Source: Sinohyriopsis cumingii
Lineage: Eukaryota > Mollusca > Bivalvia > Unionida > Unionidae
Reading direction: 5' to 3'
Assembly: GCA_028554795.2 (NCBI GenBank)
Contig: CM068827.1
Span: 72,451,809 to 72,515,808 of the forward strand
DNA: 64,000 nucleotides
The notes beneath the pieces are model-generated. The model searched no databases, was not told the origin of the DNA, and worked only from the letters and a program-made list of their open reading frames with translations. Each line of letters starts with the position of its first letter. The stretch's first letter is position 1. Both the position numbers and the translations under genes were made by a program. Positions 54,101-59,313 of this stretch are shown here, in pieces.

Positions 54101-57100
54101 GTGCCGAAGCCATTGGAGTAGAGTGACTTGCCCAAGGACACACCATGGCAACTGATGCAAGCTGTCCAATAGTAGGATTCAAACCTGCACAATTTTGTTT
54201 GCAAGTCTGGCATGCTAACCACTGAACTAATGTGGCTCCCACTAAATGGCATGTCATACACTAGTACTTACGATTTGTACAATAATCTCGAACATCATAT
54301 TTTGCAGCATCTAGGTCTTGTTTTTGCCAATAAACTTCATAGTGGGTTACATTCCCATTTGGACTTTTAGGTGGATCCCAGGTCACTCGTAACTCTCCTG
54401 TCATTTCAGAAGTCACTTTCAGATTAACCGGATAAGTTGGTGCTGTAAAAGATCAGATTTGTTATACTGAGGAAGAGTTAAATTTGAAAACAAACCGCAA
54501 AACATTTCTAGGACGTTAAGTTTTAACAAGAACATTAGCTGCAATAAACAAATAGTACAAGCTAGTGTTCAGTTTAATCTGCACCACTGACTTGTATTTT
54601 ATCTTTGTTTCATGATGGCTGTCTCTGTGACACCCATGGTTTGCATAAAAGACTCTAGAAAATATAAAATAAAAGATCATTACAGCTATTATAGACTGAC
54701 TGAATCAAGTGCACCCCAAGCTGACTTACTTATTAGCCAAAATATGTATTACAATTTTCATTAGCCTGGGTACCAATCAAAATCCCAGTGTTGATGATCA
54801 TGGATAGAAAATATTAAGCAGAAATGAAATGAATCTTTAGCAAAATTAGTGCTGCAGTTATTTTGAAAACAGGACACTGGCAGCAAATATGTCAACTCAA
54901 ATGCCCTGAAATATTTTTAATGAGTAATAGTTACTCAAGCATGTAGAACTGATTTAATGGTATGGAAGATCTACGGAAAAGTAGGATGATAATGACGTGA
55001 TTTATCTGAAGTAAACAAGAAATGGGTAAGACTATTTGTGACTTTTTTTCTTCTTATGAACTGCTTCACTTCCTGACCAAGTATGGACCAATGGGTCCCA
55101 CTTTTTTTCATTTCTGGAATGGCCACCGAAGCTGGTATTTGAATGAAACTTCTCCATAATAGATGTTGAATTGCAAGTCTGCAACAGTCAGTGTTCTACA
55201 CAACAGTTTTCTAAACAAGAAGGCAAGGGTTTGCATATCAAGCCAGCATGTTGATGACATTGATGAAAAAGTGAATTTTATCTCCCTTCACACTATAATG
55301 TGGACCCAACCAAAAAACAACAAATTAATTTAAATAGGCAACCCAGGAAAACTGATTTGCAGAAAGAGTTAAAAACTTTCATTATACAGTGGAGCCTGCT
55401 ATAACGCATTAACAGGGGTCCAAATAATTGGATCGCATTAATGCGGTGTTTTACAGTGTTTTACTTTTTTCAGAGAACAACTCATTGGAACATATACGCA
55501 AGTTGTCTTTGTGATTGTCTTCAATTAATTCTGTATACAATTGTTGCTCAAACAATAGCCAACATGTGTTTCTTCTTTAACTGCATACACAACCAAGCGG
55601 AAGATAATGATGTGGTTGATAAAAAGATTCTCACAATTTAATGAACACAAAAAAACAAAAGCTGCCAACATGTTTGCTGGACTTGGCAGTGTAATTAGAC
55701 GCAATTAGTTGACCAGTAAATAATTCAAAGGGTATAAAATTATACATGCATTCAGCTTTAAAAAAATGTATGACTCATAACCACTGCATGCCTACTGCAC
55801 TTAGTTCTTGGGTTTTACATGTGTATGGCGTTTGCTTATAAACTCGTAATTAATTTCCTATGTTTTATAAAAATATTTTACTGTTATGGAAAAACAAGTT
55901 CACAAACGCAAATTGTTCTCTGCACTTTGCGCAATGATTAGTATAGTAGTTTTCACACATTTCTTTCACAAAATATGAAATAAAAGTTTCATGCATGATG
56001 AAAGCACGTGTTGACTGTTAATTATTCTTGCTGCAGTCATTCAAATGAACAGGCATACAAGCGTTAATTATTGGAAATTTACAATGGATAAATGTACACA
56101 GAAACACATACGAGAAAATTTTAGCAGTATGAAATTTGTACAGACACTTTTCATAGTTCCTGGAATGTAATGAAACGGACACAAACTTCATCTTTCTTAA
56201 CCTAATGTTGCTGTTAATTTTTCCCACTGAATTCAGACCATAATAAATCTGTGACAAAATTATTGAATAGTTTAAATATGTATGCAATTTTTGCAATGGA
56301 ATCATATGTATTATGGATTAATTGCAAGCCCCAAAAGTACGATATCAGACAGCAAGTAAATGGTGTTAATTCTCTGTTCATGCTATACGTCAGACACTGC
56401 ATTCGGACACAATGATCGGGGACAAAATTAGTGAATACTGTAGATCTGTGTGCAATTTTTCAATGGAATTACATGCATTACGGATGAACTGCATGCCATG
56501 ACAGCATGATAGTAAACGGCATTGATACCCTATTTATCATATACATTAGACATAAATACACATATATGTGCCAATGAGTTGTTCTCTGAAAAAAGTAAAA
56601 CACTGTAAAACCCTGCATTAATGCAATCCCCGCTATTAATGTGAGCTAATTTTTTGGACCCCAATTATCGAGTTATAGTGGGGTTCCATTGTACCTTTCA
56701 TTACTGTATATGGGGATGTTTAAATGAAATGGGGTGATGAAGGAAAGTTTATCTTACTATCTGGCAATGTCATGAAGTACACGAGAGGGGTGATGCCTCC
56801 CTCCTGTGCATTAGAGATGGTCAGGGTTTGGACATAAACAGCATATTGTGTCCATGACTTCAGACTGGGGAGTATGGATGTCATGAAGACAGTGTTATTT
56901 GGATTATTAGGATCTCCTAGACTGGGCTTTTCTTCAACAGTTCTCCATCTGTAACATAAATGTGACACAAAAATTTAGAACAGTGCAAATACAAACGTTT
57001 CCCAATGTTTTCAGCTAAGCAAGCTCTTCATCAAAGAAAGGAACAATTTACATCCATAAAACAAACTCCAAGTACAAAAGCCAAGAGAAATTCTGACTCC

Positions 57101-59233
57101 TACATATTTCAATGATGGGAAAATAAGCTAACAAAAGACAAAAAGTAGAATAAAGAAAGACATCAGACCAACAGAGATGTATAACTAAATTTAAAGAAGA
57201 GATTATGATGCCTATTATCCAGAGAACCAAAGCGTTTCAACCTAATTTGGCAGAATGTTTTGGTGAAATTTTAACTGTGCAGTAATATTCGTATCTGATA
57301 TGTTTTAACTCTGAAAACTCGTACACAGTCAGTAATCAGCCTGTTGACGAAATCTTTAGTATGAGGACGAAGCTTCAGGTTAGCTTGCGATATTTATTGT
57401 GTACAAGATTATAAGGTTTGGCAGAACATTTTTCTTAAATCTCACTGTAATTAAAATTTTGGTACATCTGACTTCTGACTATCCCCCAAAGATCCCAGAA
57501 TATTCCAAGTCAGTAGTTTTGGATGTGAAAGAATTACAGAATCAGACAGATGGACTATATCAAGATATTCAAGACGATTATGCATGGAGCTAACAATGTA
57601 CCACTTACAGGTCTGATGAACAGGCATCTCGGCCCTGATAGATTGCGACGTTTCTCTCTGGCCTGAAAGCAAAGAGTTCTCAAATTAAATGAAAGACAAG
57701 AATGATGCTTAATACTGTATCAATTTAAAATCAAAGAACTGATAATACCCATGGTATGGAGGTTGGAGCATGATAAACGTGTGGCTTATTGTTAGAGATG
57801 AATGTCTTTTATCTTCAAACACACCATCAAAGAAATCAAGTTACAGTATTACTCATTATCAGTTGGTGATCTTGAAATCAGATACATGCATTAAAGAAAA
57901 CCTCTCTGACAAGCAGACTGCTCTGCGTAGGCAATCTTGGCACATTCAGAGTTCACAAACTGTATAGGAGTAGGTTAGGACCTTACAGTCAGTGAATCCC
58001 ATATATGTACAAATATTATGATTAAAATATAACTGACAAGTAAAAATATATTTTCTATTTGTCAAAGCTTGCTGCAGATAGTATATTCACATAATCATGT
58101 TTGCAAGAGAAAATGTGAGAGTGATACAGTGAGGAAATGACTGACTATATATTGTGAAAATAAAGGAACGATTGATTAAGAAACTGCAGGCAGTTGTTTA
58201 TTTTAAGAATGCATACAAATGCAAAATAGAACTACTGCTAAATGTAATGTGGTAAGACTGTTGGGTATAGAACTGAACAGAACATAAACCATTGTGAACT
58301 GAACACAACCTCTCGATTTTGGACTTCTTGTGGAAGAGTATCTTGCACACCTGAGCTTACCCAAGATGAATTAAAGCTTCTCCTGTATCAGGCATGTGGA
58401 TTTGTAAAGCCCTGACAACAATGCATCAAATGCTGATGTAATTATTAACCAAAACCATGCATATTATATATCATATCTACTGATGTAAACTATACACCAA
58501 ATGCCAAAAACATATACCCATAATGCACCATTAGATATGGGTGAACAATGATCATTAGTACTCAGGTAAGACTCGGATCTGTCTGCACAATCTTCGATTG
58601 ATGATTTGCATCTACTTACAGTGGTGCTTACTTGGATTATCAAATTCCTGAAGCACCCACCTGTTAAGTGGATTGTTGCAGACAATATATTTCTCACCGA
58701 CATATCTGGCCACCCAAATCCTTTCAAGTTGTCTTTATAATTCTAGTCTCAGACACAAGTCCCTATGGTGCATCCTATGGTCCTCTATTTCGATGCTTCA
58801 TTTGTTGAAACCATCCTTGATATTACTGAGTGATAACAACATTTTAAAGATGGCAACCATGGTAGCCATACTGGATGATGCAAGATCAGCAGCAGTTTCA
58901 TTCTGAACCAACTAAATGCCATAATAAGTCTATTCATGAAAAACCCACGTCAGTATGATTGAACATTCTGGAGAAGTTTTAAATTTTCTCATCTGTATCA
59001 ATTTTGCAACAATAATAACAACCAATCTTCATACAGTGGTCTTCTTGCAGAGACTACAGACTGCACATTCTACACAGAGTGCTAAAATATAACCAGTTTG
59101 AAAGATACAAGTCTTAACTATCTAAAAATATGAAAATCTCAAAATGTAACTTTTATGCCACATTGTTGATTGTCATGAAGTGGTTCATATGTATATACAT
59201 ACAAGTCACTTCATGACAAACAACAATGAAGCA

Positions 59234-59313
<80 letters not shown>

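Larger units (their letters stand above)
48433..54271 (-). other. Receptor intron D/E (5.8 kb)
   Basis: Dominated by the 54-bp minisatellite; a tRNA-derived SINE lies at 54046-54243 near the donor of exon D. Confidence 0.9.
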
